DNA of 64,000 bases. Origin: Actinokineospora bangkokensis. Lineage in GTDB: Bacteria; Actinomycetota; Actinomycetes; Mycobacteriales; Pseudonocardiaceae. A program made the position numbers and the translations under genes. The notes beneath the pieces are model-generated. The model searched no databases, had not been told where the DNA came from, and worked only from the letters and a program-made list of their open reading frames with translations. Positions 31,922 through 40,655 of the stretch are shown one piece after another (position 1 is the stretch's first letter; each line of letters opens with the position of its first letter). The stretch lies in the NCBI RefSeq assembly GCF_001940455.1, contig NZ_MKQR01000006.1, positions 94,903 to 158,902 on the forward strand. The letters are read 5' to 3'.

Positions 31922-32323
31922 GTGGTGCGCAGGCATGAGTTGACCGATGAGCAATGGCAGGTCGTGGAGCCGTTGTTGCCGCCTTCGGGTGTGAGGGGTC
32001 GTCCGAGGGTGGATGACCGCAGGGTGGTGAACGGGATGTTGTTCAAGGCCAAGACGGGGATCTCGTGGCGTGATCTGCCGGAGCGGTATGGGCCGTGGAA
32101 GACCGTCTACAACCGGTTCTGGCGGTGGTCGCGCAACGGGACCTTGGCCGCGCTGGTCGCCAGGGTGCGGGTCGTCGCCGAGGCGGTCGACGAGCTGGAC
32201 CGGGAGGTCTCGGTCGACTCCTCGATCGTGCGGGCGCACCAGCACGCGGCCGGGGCCCGTCACGCCGTCGACCCCGGCGCGGGGGGCGGGGCGATCCCGC
32301 GGCGGGCAGGGCGAACCAGGTGA
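31922..32323 (+). CDS. IS427-like transposase, first frame (DUF4096 N-terminal part)
   Basis: A 133-residue frame with the typical N-terminus LTDEQWQVVEPLLPP, then GISWRDLPERYGPWKTVYNR. SVDSSIVRAHQHAAGA supplies the first catalytic Asp. After about residue 118 it reads into a short non-homologous tail and stops. Production of the full enzyme needs a shift by +1 (or -2) into the second frame near the GGGGGGC run at 32281. Confidence 0.85.
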   Translation: MVRRHELTDEQWQVVEPLLPPSGVRGRPRVDDRRVVNGMLFKAKTGISWRDLPERYGPWKTVYNRFWRWSRNGTLAALVARVRVVAEAVDELDREVSVDSSIVRAHQHAAGARHAVDPGAGGGAIPRRAGRTR

Positions 32324-32804
32324 TCATGCCATCGGCCGCTCTCGGGGCGGGCCCTCGACCAAGATCCATCTGGCGTGTGACGGGCACGGGCGTCCGTTGT
32401 CGGTGGTGTTGACCAGCGGCAACGTCAACGACTGCACCATGTTCACCCAGGTCATGGACGGGATTCGGTTCCGACGCCCCGGCCGGGGACGCTCGGGCGC
32501 CCGCCCGCGCAGGGTGCTCGCGGACAAGGGCTACTCCTCCCGCGCCATCCGCGCCTGGCTGCGGGCCCGGCGCATCCCCACCACCATCCCCGAACGCCGC
32601 GACCAACAGGCCGGACGACAACGACGAGGCCGAGCAGGCGGCCGCCCACCAGTCTTCGACCCGGTCGCCTACCGGCGACGCAACGTCGTCGAGCGCTGCT
32701 TCAACCGACTCAAGCAGTTCCGGGCCATCGCCACCCGCTACGACAAGACCGCCCTGTCCTTCCAGGCCATGATCGACCTCGCCACCCTCACACTCTGGCT
32801 TTGA
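32283..32804 (+). CDS. IS427-like transposase, second frame (catalytic C-terminal part)
   Basis: The downstream frame contributes GDHAIGRSRGGPSTKIHLAC, then the second catalytic Asp in VLADKGYSS, and the Glu in VERCFNRLKQFRAIATRYDK, completing the DDE triad. It has no start codon of its own at the junction, so it is used by frameshifting from the first frame. The frame is open upstream to 32070 but only as a shadow. Stop TGA at 32802-32804 lies inside the right inverted repeat. Confidence 0.82.
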   Translation, partial: GAGRSRGGQGEPGDHAIGRSRGGPSTKIHLACDGHGRPLSVVLTSGNVNDCTMFTQVMDGIRFRRPGRGRSGARPRRVLADKGYSSRAIRAWLRARRIPTTIPERRDQQAGRQRRGRAGGRPPVFDPVAYRRRNVVERCFNRLKQFRAIATRYDKTALSFQAMIDLATLTLWL

Positions 32805-32984
32805 GGACACGCCCTAGGGCCTGGCGCGGCTGTCGCTGGGCCAGGCTGTGCGGACGGGCCCTGGCTCGCCAAGTGGCCTGCCGAGATCGCCCCGGATTGG
32901 CCTCGTCAGGGCGCCACCGGCGGCTTAACCTCGACAACGGCGCAGGTCAGCGCCCTCGACCGACAGATCTGGAGGGGCACAGCC

Positions 32985-33881
32985 ATGTCCGAAGTCCGCA
33001 CCGCCACCGGCACCACGCGCGTCAAGCGGGGGATGGCGGAGATGCTCAAGGGCGGGGTGATCATGGACGTGGTCACCCCCGAGCAGGCGAAGATCGCCGA
33101 GGACGCGGGCGCGGTGGCGGTCATGGCGCTGGAGCGGGTGCCCGCCGACATCCGCGCCCAGGGCGGGGTGTCGCGGATGAGCGACCCGGACATGATCGAC
33201 GGCATCATCGCCGCGGTGTCCATCCCGGTGATGGCCAAGGCCCGCATCGGCCACTTCGTCGAGGCCCAGGTGCTCCAGGCGCTCGGGGTGGACTACATCG
33301 ACGAGTCCGAGGTGCTCACCCCCGCCGACTACGCCAACCACATCGACAAGTGGGCCTTCACCGTGCCCTTCGTGTGCGGGGCCACCAACCTCGGTGAGGC
33401 GCTGCGCCGGATCACCGAGGGCGCGGCCATGATCCGCTCCAAGGGCGAGGCGGGCACCGGCGACGTCTCCAACGCCACCACCCACATGCGCAAGCTGCGC
33501 ACCGAGATCAAGCGGCTCGCCGCCCTGCCCGAGGACGAGCTGTACGTGGCGGCCAAGGAGCTCCAGGCCCCCTACGACCTGGTCAAGGAGGTCGCCACCA
33601 CCGGCAAGCTGCCCGTGGTGCTGTTCACCGCGGGCGGCATCGCCACCCCGGCGGACGCGGCCATGATGATGCAGCTGGGCGCGGAGGGCGTGTTCGTCGG
33701 CTCCGGCATCTTCAAGTCCGGCAACCCGGCCCAGCGCGCCGAGGCGATCGTCAAGGCCACCACCTTCCACGACGACCCCGACGTGCTGGCCAAGGTCAGC
33801 CGCGGCCTCGGTGAGGCCATGGTCGGCATCAACGTCGACGAGATCCCGCAGCCGCACCGCCTGGCCGAGCGCGGCTGGTAG
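32985..33881 (+). CDS. pdxS: pyridoxal 5'-phosphate synthase lyase subunit PdxS
   Basis: A 298-residue TIM-barrel enzyme that builds PLP from ribose 5-phosphate, glyceraldehyde 3-phosphate and ammonia supplied by PdxT, as a dodecamer. Highly conserved segments visible: [65 protein letters not shown], and the Lys used for imine chemistry in [15 protein letters not shown] has GGAGGGG 8 bases upstream. Its partner pdxT lies 850 bases downstream beyond an antisense regulator gene. Confidence 0.97.
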   Translation: MSEVRTATGTTRVKRGMAEMLKGGVIMDVVTPEQAKIAEDAGAVAVMALERVPADIRAQGGVSRMSDPDMIDGIIAAVSIPVMAKARIGHFVEAQVLQALGVDYIDESEVLTPADYANHIDKWAFTVPFVCGATNLGEALRRITEGAAMIRSKGEAGTGDVSNATTHMRKLRTEIKRLAALPEDELYVAAKELQAPYDLVKEVATTGKLPVVLFTAGGIATPADAAMMMQLGAEGVFVGSGIFKSGNPAQRAEAIVKATTFHDDPDVLAKVSRGLGEAMVGINVDEIPQPHRLAERGW

Positions 33882-33887
33882 CCCCCG

Positions 33888-33916
33888 GCCCCCGTCCCGC
33901 CGCGGCGGGGCGGGGG
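33888..33916. terminator. pdxS terminator hairpin
   Basis: CCCCCGTCCCGCC and GGCGGGGCGGGGG pair almost perfectly a few bases beyond the pdxS stop. Two direct copies of GGTGGGTGGCGGGTCTGT, 24 bases apart, follow it up to the stop of the minus-strand regulator. Confidence 0.65.
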
Positions 33917-33967
33917 TGGGTGGCGGGTCTGTTGACGGGGTGGGTGGCGGGTCTGTCGAGCACAGAC

Positions 33968-34525
33968 CTACCGGTACTCGCTGAGCATGACCGCCGTCGT
34001 GGCGGGGTCCAGCGCCTCGAACACGTGCGGGGCATCGCCCGGGTAGGTGATGAAGTCGCCGGGGCGCAGCTCCACCGGCTCGTCGACCGGGCCCACCAGC
34101 GCCCGGCCGGTGCACAGCACCACGTGCTCGACCTCGCCCGGCGGGTGCGGCGCCGACTCCCGGCGCGACCCCGGCTCGGCCGAGACCAGGTACAGGTCGC
34201 GGCGCGCCCCGGGCGGCCCGGCCGACAGCAGGGCCGTGGTGTAGTCGGCGCTGTCGGAGGGCACCGCCTCCGCCTCCCCGAGGCGCACCACCCGCACCAC
34301 CGGCGCGGGCGGGTCGACCAGCCTGCTGAACGGCACCCCCAGGGCGCTGCTCACCGCCCACAGGGTCTCGATGCTGGGGTTGCCGGTGCCCGCCTCCAGC
34401 TGCGACAGCGTCGACTTGGCCACCCCCGCCCGCCTGCCCAGCTCGCCCAGCGACAACCCCGAGCGCTCGCGCTCGCGGCGCAGCGACCGGGCGATCACCT
34501 CGCGGGGCGCCCCGCGCTCTGCCAT
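33968..34525 (-). CDS. XRE-family regulator with C-terminal cupin domain
   Basis: A 185-residue regulator. Residues 10-65 are a helix-turn-helix ([38 protein letters not shown]). Residues 110-180 form a small cupin barrel with [16 protein letters not shown] and [19 protein letters not shown], expected to bind a small ligand or metal. It lies antisense between pdxS and pdxT, so a role in vitamin B6 control is possible but unproven. ATG 34525 is used; a GTG two codons earlier has better ribosome-site spacing (GGGAGAG 5 bases away). Confidence 0.88.
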   Translation of the reverse strand: MAERGAPREVIARSLRRERERSGLSLGELGRRAGVAKSTLSQLEAGTGNPSIETLWAVSSALGVPFSRLVDPPAPVVRVVRLGEAEAVPSDSADYTTALLSAGPPGARRDLYLVSAEPGSRRESAPHPPGEVEHVVLCTGRALVGPVDEPVELRPGDFITYPGDAPHVFEALDPATTAVMLSEYR

Positions 34526-34733
34526 GCCCACACCCGCTCTCCCAGGAGGCAGCCCGCCGTGGCGTCCCGAACCGCCCCCCGCGGGGCTCGTCCCCGCCCT
34601 GCCGCTCGCCGACCAGGCGAGGCTGGCCATGGTAGCCACCCCGCCCGCACCGACCTCGCCGGTCCGCGCCGCCCGCGCCCGGATAGGCTGGTCAACCGCC
34701 CGGGACGGGCCCGGGTGGGGGAGGTGGGCCGCG

Positions 34734-35357
34734 GTGTCGGCTGAGCGGCCGCTGGTCGGGGTGCTGGCCCTGCAGGGCGACGTGCGCGAGCACGCCGCCG
34801 CGCTGGAGTCCGGCGGTGCCAGGGTGCTGCCGGTGCGGCGCCCGGAGGAGCTGGCCAGGGTCGACGGGCTCGTCGTCCCCGGCGGCGAGTCGACGACCAT
34901 GTCGCGGCTGCTGGAGGTCTTCGAGCTGCTGGACCCGCTGCGCGAGCGGCTGGCGGCGGGGATGCCCGCCTACGGCTCCTGCGCTGGGATGATCCTGCTG
35001 GCCGAGCGCGTCCTCGACGGCCGGGCCGACCAGCGGCAGCTGGGCGGGCTGGACGTGGTCGTGCGGCGCAACGCCTTCGGCAGGCAGGTCGACTCGTTCG
35101 AGGCAGAACTGGACTTCGCCGGGGTCGACGGCGGCCCGGTCAAGGCGGTGTTCATCCGCGCGCCCTGGGTGGAGTCGGTGGCCGAGGGGGTCGACGTGCT
35201 CGCCACGGTGCCCGACACCCCCGGTGCCGGGGACGCCGCCGGTAGGATCGTCGCGGTCCGGCAGGGCCGGGTGCTGGCCACCGCCTTCCACCCGGAGCTG
35301 ACCGGTGACCCCCGGGTCCACCGCCGGTTCGTTGACCTGGTCCGCGAAGCGGCCTGA
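34734..35357 (+). CDS. pdxT: pyridoxal 5'-phosphate synthase glutaminase subunit PdxT
   Basis: A 207-residue class I glutamine amidotransferase giving ammonia to Pdx[14 protein letters not shown] begins the fold, [13 protein letters not shown] follows, the nucleophile Cys is in [11 protein letters not shown] (about residue 83), and the His/Glu pair in AFHPELTGD. Length normal. GTG start with GGGGGAGG about 9 bases upstream; TAGGCT at 34684-34689 could be its own -10 box, consistent with separation from pdxS. yebC starts 30 bases downstream. Confidence 0.95.
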   Translation: MSAERPLVGVLALQGDVREHAAALESGGARVLPVRRPEELARVDGLVVPGGESTTMSRLLEVFELLDPLRERLAAGMPAYGSCAGMILLAERVLDGRADQRQLGGLDVVVRRNAFGRQVDSFEAELDFAGVDGGPVKAVFIRAPWVESVAEGVDVLATVPDTPGAGDAAGRIVAVRQGRVLATAFHPELTGDPRVHRRFVDLVREAA

Positions 35358-35387
35358 CCCCGACGTGCGAGCACAGACGGAGGAGAG

Positions 35388-36137
35388 ATGAGCGGCCACT
35401 CAAAGTGGGCGACAACCAAGCACAAGAAGGCCGCCCTCGACGCCAAGCGTGGCAAGCTCTTCGCGAAGCTGATCAAGAACGTCGAGGTGGCGGCGCGCAC
35501 CGGGGGCGGGGACCCCGAGGGCAACCCGACGCTGTTCGACGCCATCCAGAAGGCCAAGAAGAACTCCGTCCCGCTGGACAACATCGAGCGCGCCCGCAAG
35601 CGCGGCGGCGGCGAGGAGGCGGGCGGCGCCGACTGGCAGACGATCATGTACGAGGGCTACGGCAGCAACGGCGTCGCGGTGCTCATCGAGTGCCTGACCG
35701 ACAACCGCAACCGCGCGGCCGGTGAGGTCCGCACCGCCATGACCCGCAACGGCGGCTCCATGGCCGACCCCGGCTCGGTCTCCTACATGTTCAACCGCAA
35801 GGGCGTCGTGGTCATGCCCAAGGGCGACCTGTCCGAGGACGACGTGCTCATGGCCGTCCTCGACGCGGGCGCCGAGGAGGTCAACGACCTCGGCGACTCC
35901 TACGAGATCGTCTCCGAGGCCACCGACCTCGTCGCCGTCCGCACCGCCTTGCAGGAAGCGGGCTACGACTACGAGTCCGCCGACGCCAGCTTCCTCCCCT
36001 CGGTCACCGTGGCCCTGGAGGCCGACGGCGCCCGCAAGGTCTTCAAGCTCATCGACGCCCTGGAGGACTGCGACGACGTCCAGAACGTCTACGCGAACTT
36101 CGACGTCTCCGACGAGGTCATGGCCGAGGTCGACTAG
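35388..36137 (+). CDS. yebC: YebC/PmpR-family (TACO1-like) protein
   Basis: A 249-residue member of the YebC family, opening [20 protein letters not shown] as is typical, with the conserved [20 protein letters not shown] and [16 protein letters not shown] segments. Family members were annotated as regulators and are now tied to relief of ribosome stalling. ATG has GGAGGAGAG 6 bases upstream. The last 18 residues, ending [10 protein letters not shown], are re-encoded twice in the following tandem repeat, each copy with its own stop. Confidence 0.95.
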   Translation: MSGHSKWATTKHKKAALDAKRGKLFAKLIKNVEVAARTGGGDPEGNPTLFDAIQKAKKNSVPLDNIERARKRGGGEEAGGADWQTIMYEGYGSNGVAVLIECLTDNRNRAAGEVRTAMTRNGGSMADPGSVSYMFNRKGVVVMPKGDLSEDDVLMAVLDAGAEEVNDLGDSYEIVSEATDLVAVRTALQEAGYDYESADASFLPSVTVALEADGARKVFKLIDALEDCDDVQNVYANFDVSDEVMAEVD

Positions 36138-36300
36138 TCGGTGGTGGCTGGCGCGGAACGTCTACGCGCTGTGCTGGTCTTCCCCGTCTCCGACGAGGTC
36201 ATGGCGGAGGTCGACTAGTCGGTGGTGGCTGGCGCGGGACGTCTACGCGCTGTGCTGGTCTTCCCCGTCTCCGACGAGGTCATGGCGGAGGTCGACTAGT
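36105..36300 (+). repeat. 81-bp tandem repeat derived from the yebC 3' end
   Basis: Copies start at 36105, 36186 and 36267 (the third is partial). Each begins GTCTCCGACGAGGTCATGGC, includes GAGGTCGACTAG (the yebC C-terminus and stop), and continues with GGTGGTGGCTGGCGCG and ACGTCTACGCG. The unit of 81 is a multiple of three. The last part of the unit resembles the yebC stretch AACGTCTACGCGAACTTC, so the duplication includes an older copy of that segment with an insertion. Confidence 0.9.
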
Positions 36301-36400
36301 TCCGTCCGCGTCGTGGCCGAGGTCGGCTGACTTCTGGTTGCATGGAGGCCCGGGGCGCGTGCGCCCCGGGCCTTCCGCGTCCCCGCCCCAGGAGCCCCCC

Positions 36401-36913
36401 TTGTCGCTCGACCACATCTCCGAAGAGGAAGCCGAACTCCGGGCCTGGCTCCTCGCCGAGTGCGACCGCACCGGCCACGCCGTCATCCAGGTCTCCGACG
36501 ACGAGTTCGGCGCGGGCTACAGCTTCTCCGTCGGCGCCTGGCGCGTCCACGGCGCCCCGGAAGCGGTCGTGGTGGGCCTGCCCGCCGAGATGGCCCTCGG
36601 GCTCATCGACCTCTACGTGCGCCGGGTGTCGGAGGGCGAGCGCTTCTTCCCCGGCCTGCCCTACCTGGACTTCTTCGACGGAACCCCGGTGGTGGTGGAG
36701 CGGGTCCACCAGGCGTTCTACCCGGAGTACCTGGGCAGCGCCCTGCTGCTCTACCCGTCCGGCCAGTTCCCGGCCCTGCAACTGATCGTGGCAACCCCGG
36801 ACGGGCACTTCCCGTGGCACGACCGCGCGCCGAAGGGGTTCCGGGAATGGCAGCCCGTGCTGACCGACAGCGGAATGCCGGAGAGTTGGCGGCCTGGGGT
36901 GGATGGGCCTTGA
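36401..36913 (+). CDS. DUF4262-domain protein
   Basis: A 170-residue protein of the DUF4262 type: GHAVIQVSDDEFGAGYSFSV (residues 25-44) is the typical opening, VVVGLPAEMALGLIDLYVRR and the closing FPWHDRAPKGFREWQPVL follow. Function unknown; these are widespread in actinobacteria. The start is TTG at 36401 with AGGAG 6 bases upstream; no ATG or GTG fits. It lies after the yebC tandem repeat and is followed by a paired interspersed repeat. Confidence 0.8.
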   Translation: MSLDHISEEEAELRAWLLAECDRTGHAVIQVSDDEFGAGYSFSVGAWRVHGAPEAVVVGLPAEMALGLIDLYVRRVSEGERFFPGLPYLDFFDGTPVVVERVHQAFYPEYLGSALLLYPSGQFPALQLIVATPDGHFPWHDRAPKGFREWQPVLTDSGMPESWRPGVDGP

Positions 36914-36929
36914 GGGTGTTGGCTAGGTC

Positions 36930-37025
36930 GCCTCGCCTTCGGCTTCGGCGGGTGGAAGAGCGCGGGATTTCTTTGCTGGCTCGATGCGGTGGACTTGTTC
37001 GGGTGGGGAAGGCGATCATGAGCTA
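36930..37025 (-). repeat. interspersed intergenic repeat, copy C (inverted to copy B)
   Basis: Read on the minus strand this is AGCTCATGATCGCC, then a diverged CTTCCCCACCCGAACAAG, GTCCACCGCATCGAGCC, AGCAAAGAAATCCCGCGCTC and the end GAAGCCGAAGGCGAGGCGA. It stands back to back with copy B, so the pair can fold into a large hairpin of about 45 pairing positions per arm. Confidence 0.82.
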
Positions 37026-37055
37026 CCCCGTCCGGGTTGAGCGGGGCTCTTGTGG

Positions 37056-37133
37056 CCCCAGCTTTTCCCGCTCTCTCAGCTCATGATCGCCGTAGGGGCC
37101 CCGCCCGAACAGGTCCACCGCATCGAGCCCGCC
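37056..37133 (+). repeat. interspersed intergenic repeat, copy B
   Basis: Seventy-six of 78 positions equal copy A at 24019-24096, 13 kb away. Copies B and C together fill the 246-base gap between the DUF4262 gene and the DUF985 cupin gene, which are convergent. No gene lies in that gap. Confidence 0.88.
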
Positions 37134-37159
37134 ACCAAACGACCGGCACTCAAACTTCA

Positions 37160-37603
37160 TCACCTGCTCAACCGAGCAACGAGCCCAGCGTGCTCAGGGA
37201 ACCGCTCCGCCAGGTCCCCCGAGAACTCCACGCACTCATCGGTGTACGCAGGCACCACCACCGTGCTCACCAGCGTCCACCCAGCGCTCTCCGAAGCCTG
37301 CCACGTCCCAGCCGGGACCACGGCCTGCGGCCGCTCACCCGCTGCCAGGTCCACTCCCAACGTCCGCTGCACCAACCCCCCATCCCCCAGCGTGTGCAGC
37401 GTCAGCGGGTCTCCCGCGTGGTAGGCGTAGACCTCGGGGAAGTCGAGCCGGTGCCACGCGGAGAAGTCGGGGCGTTCGAGCAGGTAGTAGATGGTGGAGA
37501 AGTCCTCCGTGCGCCAGGACTGGGTCCAGAGGCCGCCCTCCTGGGGGAGGGGGTGCAGGTCGAGGGTGGTGCGGATGAGGTCCGGGGTCACGGGGGTGAT
37601 CAT
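37160..37603 (-). CDS. DUF985-family cupin protein
   Basis: A 147-residue single-domain cupin of the Cupin_5/DUF985 type (YML079w-like). Characteristic parts: LDLHPLPQEGGLWTQSWRTE, STIYYLLERPDFSAWHRLD, VYAYHAGDPLTLHTL and VPAGTWQASE, closing with FSGDLAERFPEH. Biochemical role unknown; an isomerase or sugar-binding role has been proposed for the fold. Starts at ATG 37603. Divergent from the phosphoesterase gene with only an 18-base gap, so the promoters must overlap the coding ends. Confidence 0.82.
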   Translation of the reverse strand: MITPVTPDLIRTTLDLHPLPQEGGLWTQSWRTEDFSTIYYLLERPDFSAWHRLDFPEVYAYHAGDPLTLHTLGDGGLVQRTLGVDLAAGERPQAVVPAGTWQASESAGWTLVSTVVVPAYTDECVEFSGDLAERFPEHAGLVARLSR

Positions 37604-37621
37604 TGCGGATAGGGTCGGGGG

Positions 37622-39373
37622 GTGACCCGTCCTCGTGGTGCGTCGGAAGACGAGCTGGGGTTCCGGCCCCAGGAGGCTGTGCGGTGGTTGGCGCCGCGGG
37701 TGCTGGTGAGCACCGGGGTGCAGTCGGTGATCGCGTCGATCTTCGGGTCGTACGCGGACAAGCGGGAGTTGCAGGGGTCGTTGCCCGCGGAGGTGCACCG
37801 GTTCACCCGGGTGGGGGACGGTGCCGAGGGGGAGCGGGACTTCTGGTTCGACTACGTGGCGGACCTGGGGGACGGGTTCGACGCGACCTACAGCGTGGCG
37901 ACCCTGCTGGGGGCCGAGTCGGTGGAGCTGCCCGGGGTCGGGGCGCTGCCGCGCGGGGAGCTGCTGGTCATGGGCGGGGACGAGGTGTACCCGTCGGCGT
38001 CGACCAGGGCCTACGAGGACCGGACCAAGGGCGTGTACCGGGCGGCGCTGCCCGAGGCGACGGGGACGCCGCCGACGCTGTTCGCCTTGCCCGGCAACCA
38101 CGATTGGTACGACGGCTTGACGTCTTTCCTGCGGGTTTTCGGGCAGAAGCGGGCGATCGGCGGGTGGCAGACCGCGCAGAGCCGGTCGTACTTCGCGATC
38201 GAGCTGCCGCGGCGGTGGTGGTTGTTCGCCATCGACACGCAGTTCGACGACTACGTCGACGGGCCGCAGTTGCAGTACTTCCGGGAGGCGGCGCAGGAGC
38301 TGCGGCCGGGGGACGCGGTCATCCTCTGCACGCCTGCGCCGGACTGGGTGGACGCGGGGTCGGGGCGCGAGGCGGGCAAGTACGACACGATCGAGTTCTT
38401 CGACCGGGAGGTCGTGCGGCCCCGGGGCGCCGACATCCGCGTCATGCTGTCGGGGGACAAGCACCACTACGCGCGGTACGCCGAGCAGGGCGGCGACCGG
38501 CAGCGGATCACCGCGGGGCACGGGGGCGCGTACCTGGCGGCCACGCACGAGCTGCCCAAGGCGCTCACCCTGCCGCCGCCCGCGTCCCGGGTGCGGCAGA
38601 AGTCGCCCGCGCGGGACTTCGCCCTGGTCGAGCGGTACCCGAGCAAGCGGACCTCGGAGCGGTTCGCCGCCGGGATCTTCCAGCTCCCGTGGCGCAACCC
38701 CGGGTTCTGGGCGCTGACCGGGACGTTCCAGACGCTGATGACGCTCGCGGTGCTCTACGGGTTGGTGGAGACGCTGGGGGAGCGCAGCGACAAGGGGTTC
38801 TTCGGGCTCGTGGCCACCTGGACGCCCGCGGTGGCGGTGGCGGCGGTGCTGCTCGTCGGCGGGGTGACGTTCGCGAAGATCGAGCGGTTCCACGGCGGGC
38901 GGGTGGCCACCGCGTTCGGGCTGGTGCACGCCCTGCTGCACATCGGGTTGAGCGTGGGGTGGTCCTTCGTCGTCATCTACCTCTACACGCGCGTGCTGCC
39001 GCCGGGTGTCGTCGACGACTGGGCGACGCTGGTGGTCGTGCTGGTGGGCACGCCGGTGCTCATCGGGCTGGTCGACGCCGAGCTGGTGGCGCTGTACCTG
39101 ATGGTGGCCTCGCGGTTCGGCATCAACCTCAACGAGGTCATGGCCGGGCAGAGCATCGAGGACCACAAGGGGTTCCTGCGGCTGCGCATCGACGCCGCCG
39201 GTGACCTGGTCATCCACGCCGTCAAGCTGGACGAGGTGGGCCGGAAGTGGCGGGCCGACCCCGACGCCCCGGCGCACGCGCCGTGGCTGGTGCCCGCGCG
39301 CCCGCTGCGGCCCGCCCTGATCGAACCGCCCATCCGGGTGCCCCGCGTGTCGGCGGACGCGGGCGCGGGCTGA
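37622..39373 (+). CDS. membrane protein with metallophosphoesterase domain
   Basis: A 583-residue protein. Residues 1-340 form a calcineurin-like phosphoesterase: [12 protein letters not shown], the metal-binding [12 protein letters not shown] and [11 protein letters not shown] (His pair) are visible, with [12 protein letters not shown] after. The first GD-x-H site is altered to GDEVY. Residues 360-510 contain four or five membrane helices, and a soluble C-terminal tail follows. It likely cleaves a phosphodiester or phosphoester near the membrane; substrate unknown. GTG start. It lies just ahead of the LexA-controlled ruvCAB promoter. Confidence 0.78.
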   Translation: MTRPRGASEDELGFRPQEAVRWLAPRVLVSTGVQSVIASIFGSYADKRELQGSLPAEVHRFTRVGDGAEGERDFWFDYVADLGDGFDATYSVATLLGAESVELPGVGALPRGELLVMGGDEVYPSASTRAYEDRTKGVYRAALPEATGTPPTLFALPGNHDWYDGLTSFLRVFGQKRAIGGWQTAQSRSYFAIELPRRWWLFAIDTQFDDYVDGPQLQYFREAAQELRPGDAVILCTPAPDWVDAGSGREAGKYDTIEFFDREVVRPRGADIRVMLSGDKHHYARYAEQGGDRQRITAGHGGAYLAATHELPKALTLPPPASRVRQKSPARDFALVERYPSKRTSERFAAGIFQLPWRNPGFWALTGTFQTLMTLAVLYGLVETLGERSDKGFFGLVATWTPAVAVAAVLLVGGVTFAKIERFHGGRVATAFGLVHALLHIGLSVGWSFVVIYLYTRVLPPGVVDDWATLVVVLVGTPVLIGLVDAELVALYLMVASRFGINLNEVMAGQSIEDHKGFLRLRIDAAGDLVIHAVKLDEVGRKWRADPDAPAHAPWLVPARPLRPALIEPPIRVPRVSADAGAG

Positions 39374-39386
39374 CCCCCTAAGCTCC

Positions 39387-39402
39387 TCGAACGAGTGTTC
39401 GC
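39387..39402. promoter_or_regulatory. LexA (SOS) box of the ruvCAB operon
   Basis: TCGAACGAGTGTTCGC matches the actinobacterial/Bacillus-type LexA site (TCGAAC-N4-GTTCGA) with one mismatch in the last base. A TAAGCT -10-like element (39379-39384) abuts it, so LexA would block initiation. The ruvC GTG is 25 bases downstream. Confidence 0.85.
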
Positions 39403-39426
39403 GACGGGAGAGGGGACGAGGCGGCC

Positions 39427-40062
39427 GTGCGCGTCCTGGGCGTCGACCCCGGCCTGACCCGGCTCGGCATCGCGGTGGTCGACGGGGGCCTGGGCCGCGC
39501 CGTGCGGGCGGTGGCCGTCGACGTCATCCGCACCCCCGCCGACGACGAGCTGGCCACCCGGCTGCTCAAGGTCGCCGACGGCGTGGAGGCATGGCTCGAC
39601 CGGCACCGCCCCGACGTGGTCGCCATCGAGCGGGTGTTCAGCCAGCACAACGTGCGCACCGCCATGGGCACCGCGCAGGCCGCGGGCGTGGTGGCGCTGG
39701 CCGCCGCCCGGCGCGACCTGCCGGTCATGTTCCACACCCCCAGCGAGGTCAAGGCCGCCGTCACCGGGTCCGGCCGGGCGGACAAGGCGCAGGTCACCAC
39801 CATGGTGACCCGGCTGCTGCGGCTGACCGAGGCGCCCAAGCCCGCCGACGCCGCCGACGCGCTCGCGCTGGCCATCTGCCACCTGTGGCGGGCGCCGGTG
39901 CGCAACCGGATGGCCGAGGCGGAGGCGAGGGCGGCGGAGCTGGCCAAGGCGCACCGTGCGAGGCTGGCCGAGGCGGCCAAGTCGGGCGGGCGGCGCCCCG
40001 CGGGCGGCGCGGCGGCCACTCCCAACAGCAGGGCAGCGGGCAGCAGGGCGGTGGGTTCGTGA
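39427..40062 (+). CDS. ruvC: Holliday junction resolvase RuvC
   Basis: A 211-residue RNase-H-fold endonuclease that cuts Holliday junctions with RuvAB. Catalytic acids: Asp in [11 protein letters not shown] (residue 7), Glu in [12 protein letters not shown], and the Asp pair in [12 protein letters not shown]. The C-terminal 30 residues form an Ala/Lys-rich basic tail longer than in E. coli. GTG start. SOS-controlled by the LexA box just upstream; stop overlaps ruvA as GTGA. Confidence 0.95.
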   Translation: MRVLGVDPGLTRLGIAVVDGGLGRAVRAVAVDVIRTPADDELATRLLKVADGVEAWLDRHRPDVVAIERVFSQHNVRTAMGTAQAAGVVALAAARRDLPVMFHTPSEVKAAVTGSGRADKAQVTTMVTRLLRLTEAPKPADAADALALAICHLWRAPVRNRMAEAEARAAELAKAHRARLAEAAKSGGRRPAGGAAATPNSRAAGSRAVGS

Positions 40063-40655
40063 TCTCTTCGGTGCGCGGGACCGTGGCGTCGATCGGCCTC
40101 GACCACGCGGTCGTCGAGGTCGGCGGGGTGGGGCTGGCGGTGCAGGCCACGCCGCACACGCTGGCGACCCTGCGGCGCGGCGACGAGGCGGCGCTGTCGA
40201 CCGCGCTGGTCGTGCGGGAGGACTCGCTGACCCTGTTCGGCTTCGCCGACACCGCCGCGCGCGACCTGTTCTGGTTGCTCCAGACCGTCTCCGGCATCGG
40301 GCCCCGGCTCGCCCTGGCCACCCTGGCGGTGCTGGAACCGGCGCAGCTGCGGCACGCGCTGGCCGACGGCAACATCAGCACCCTGACCCAGGTGCCCGGC
40401 ATCGGCCGCAAGGGCGCCGAGCGGCTGATCATCGAGCTGCGGGACAAGGTCGACGCGGTGGTCGCCGCCGACGCCACCCCGGCCGCGCCCGCCCCCGGCG
40501 CCGTGCGCGGCTCGGTGGTCGAGGCGCTGACCGGCCTGGGCTTCGGGGTCAAGCAGGCCGAGCAGGCCGTGGACCGGGTGCTGGCCGAGGACTCCGGCGC
40601 GGCCACCCCGGCGGTGCTGCGCAAGGCCCTGGCGACCCTCGGGCCCCAGCGGTGA
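40059..40655 (+). CDS. ruvA: Holliday junction DNA helicase subunit RuvA
   Basis: A 198-residue junction-binding protein. The OB-fold domain (1-62) starts [20 protein letters not shown]; two helix-hairpin-helix motifs follow in [18 protein letters not shown] and [19 protein letters not shown]; the C-terminal RuvB-contacting domain begins near residue 150. GTG overlaps ruvC stop; TGA overlaps the ruvB ATG. Confidence 0.95.
   Translation: MISSVRGTVASIGLDHAVVEVGGVGLAVQATPHTLATLRRGDEAALSTALVVREDSLTLFGFADTAARDLFWLLQTVSGIGPRLALATLAVLEPAQLRHALADGNISTLTQVPGIGRKGAERLIIELRDKVDAVVAADATPAAPAPGAVRGSVVEALTGLGFGVKQAEQAVDRVLAEDSGAATPAVLRKALATLGPQR

Larger units (their letters stand above)
31871..32817 (+). 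mobile_element. IS5-family (IS427-like) insertion sequence with CTAG target duplication
   Basis: The element spans 31875-32813 (939 bp), with CTAG on both sides (31871-31874 and 32814-32817). Terminal inverted repeats are GGCCTGTCCTCAAAG at the left and, reading inward from the right, GGCGTGTCCTCAAAG (one mismatch). Two overlapping frames encode an IS427-type DDE transposase. The insertion separates the lipid/NUDIX operon from pdxS. Intact ends and duplication suggest recent activity. Confidence 0.9.

Noticed and set aside
36105..36300. CRISPR-like direct repeats
   Set aside because: Units are contiguous with no unique spacers and derive from the yebC coding end.
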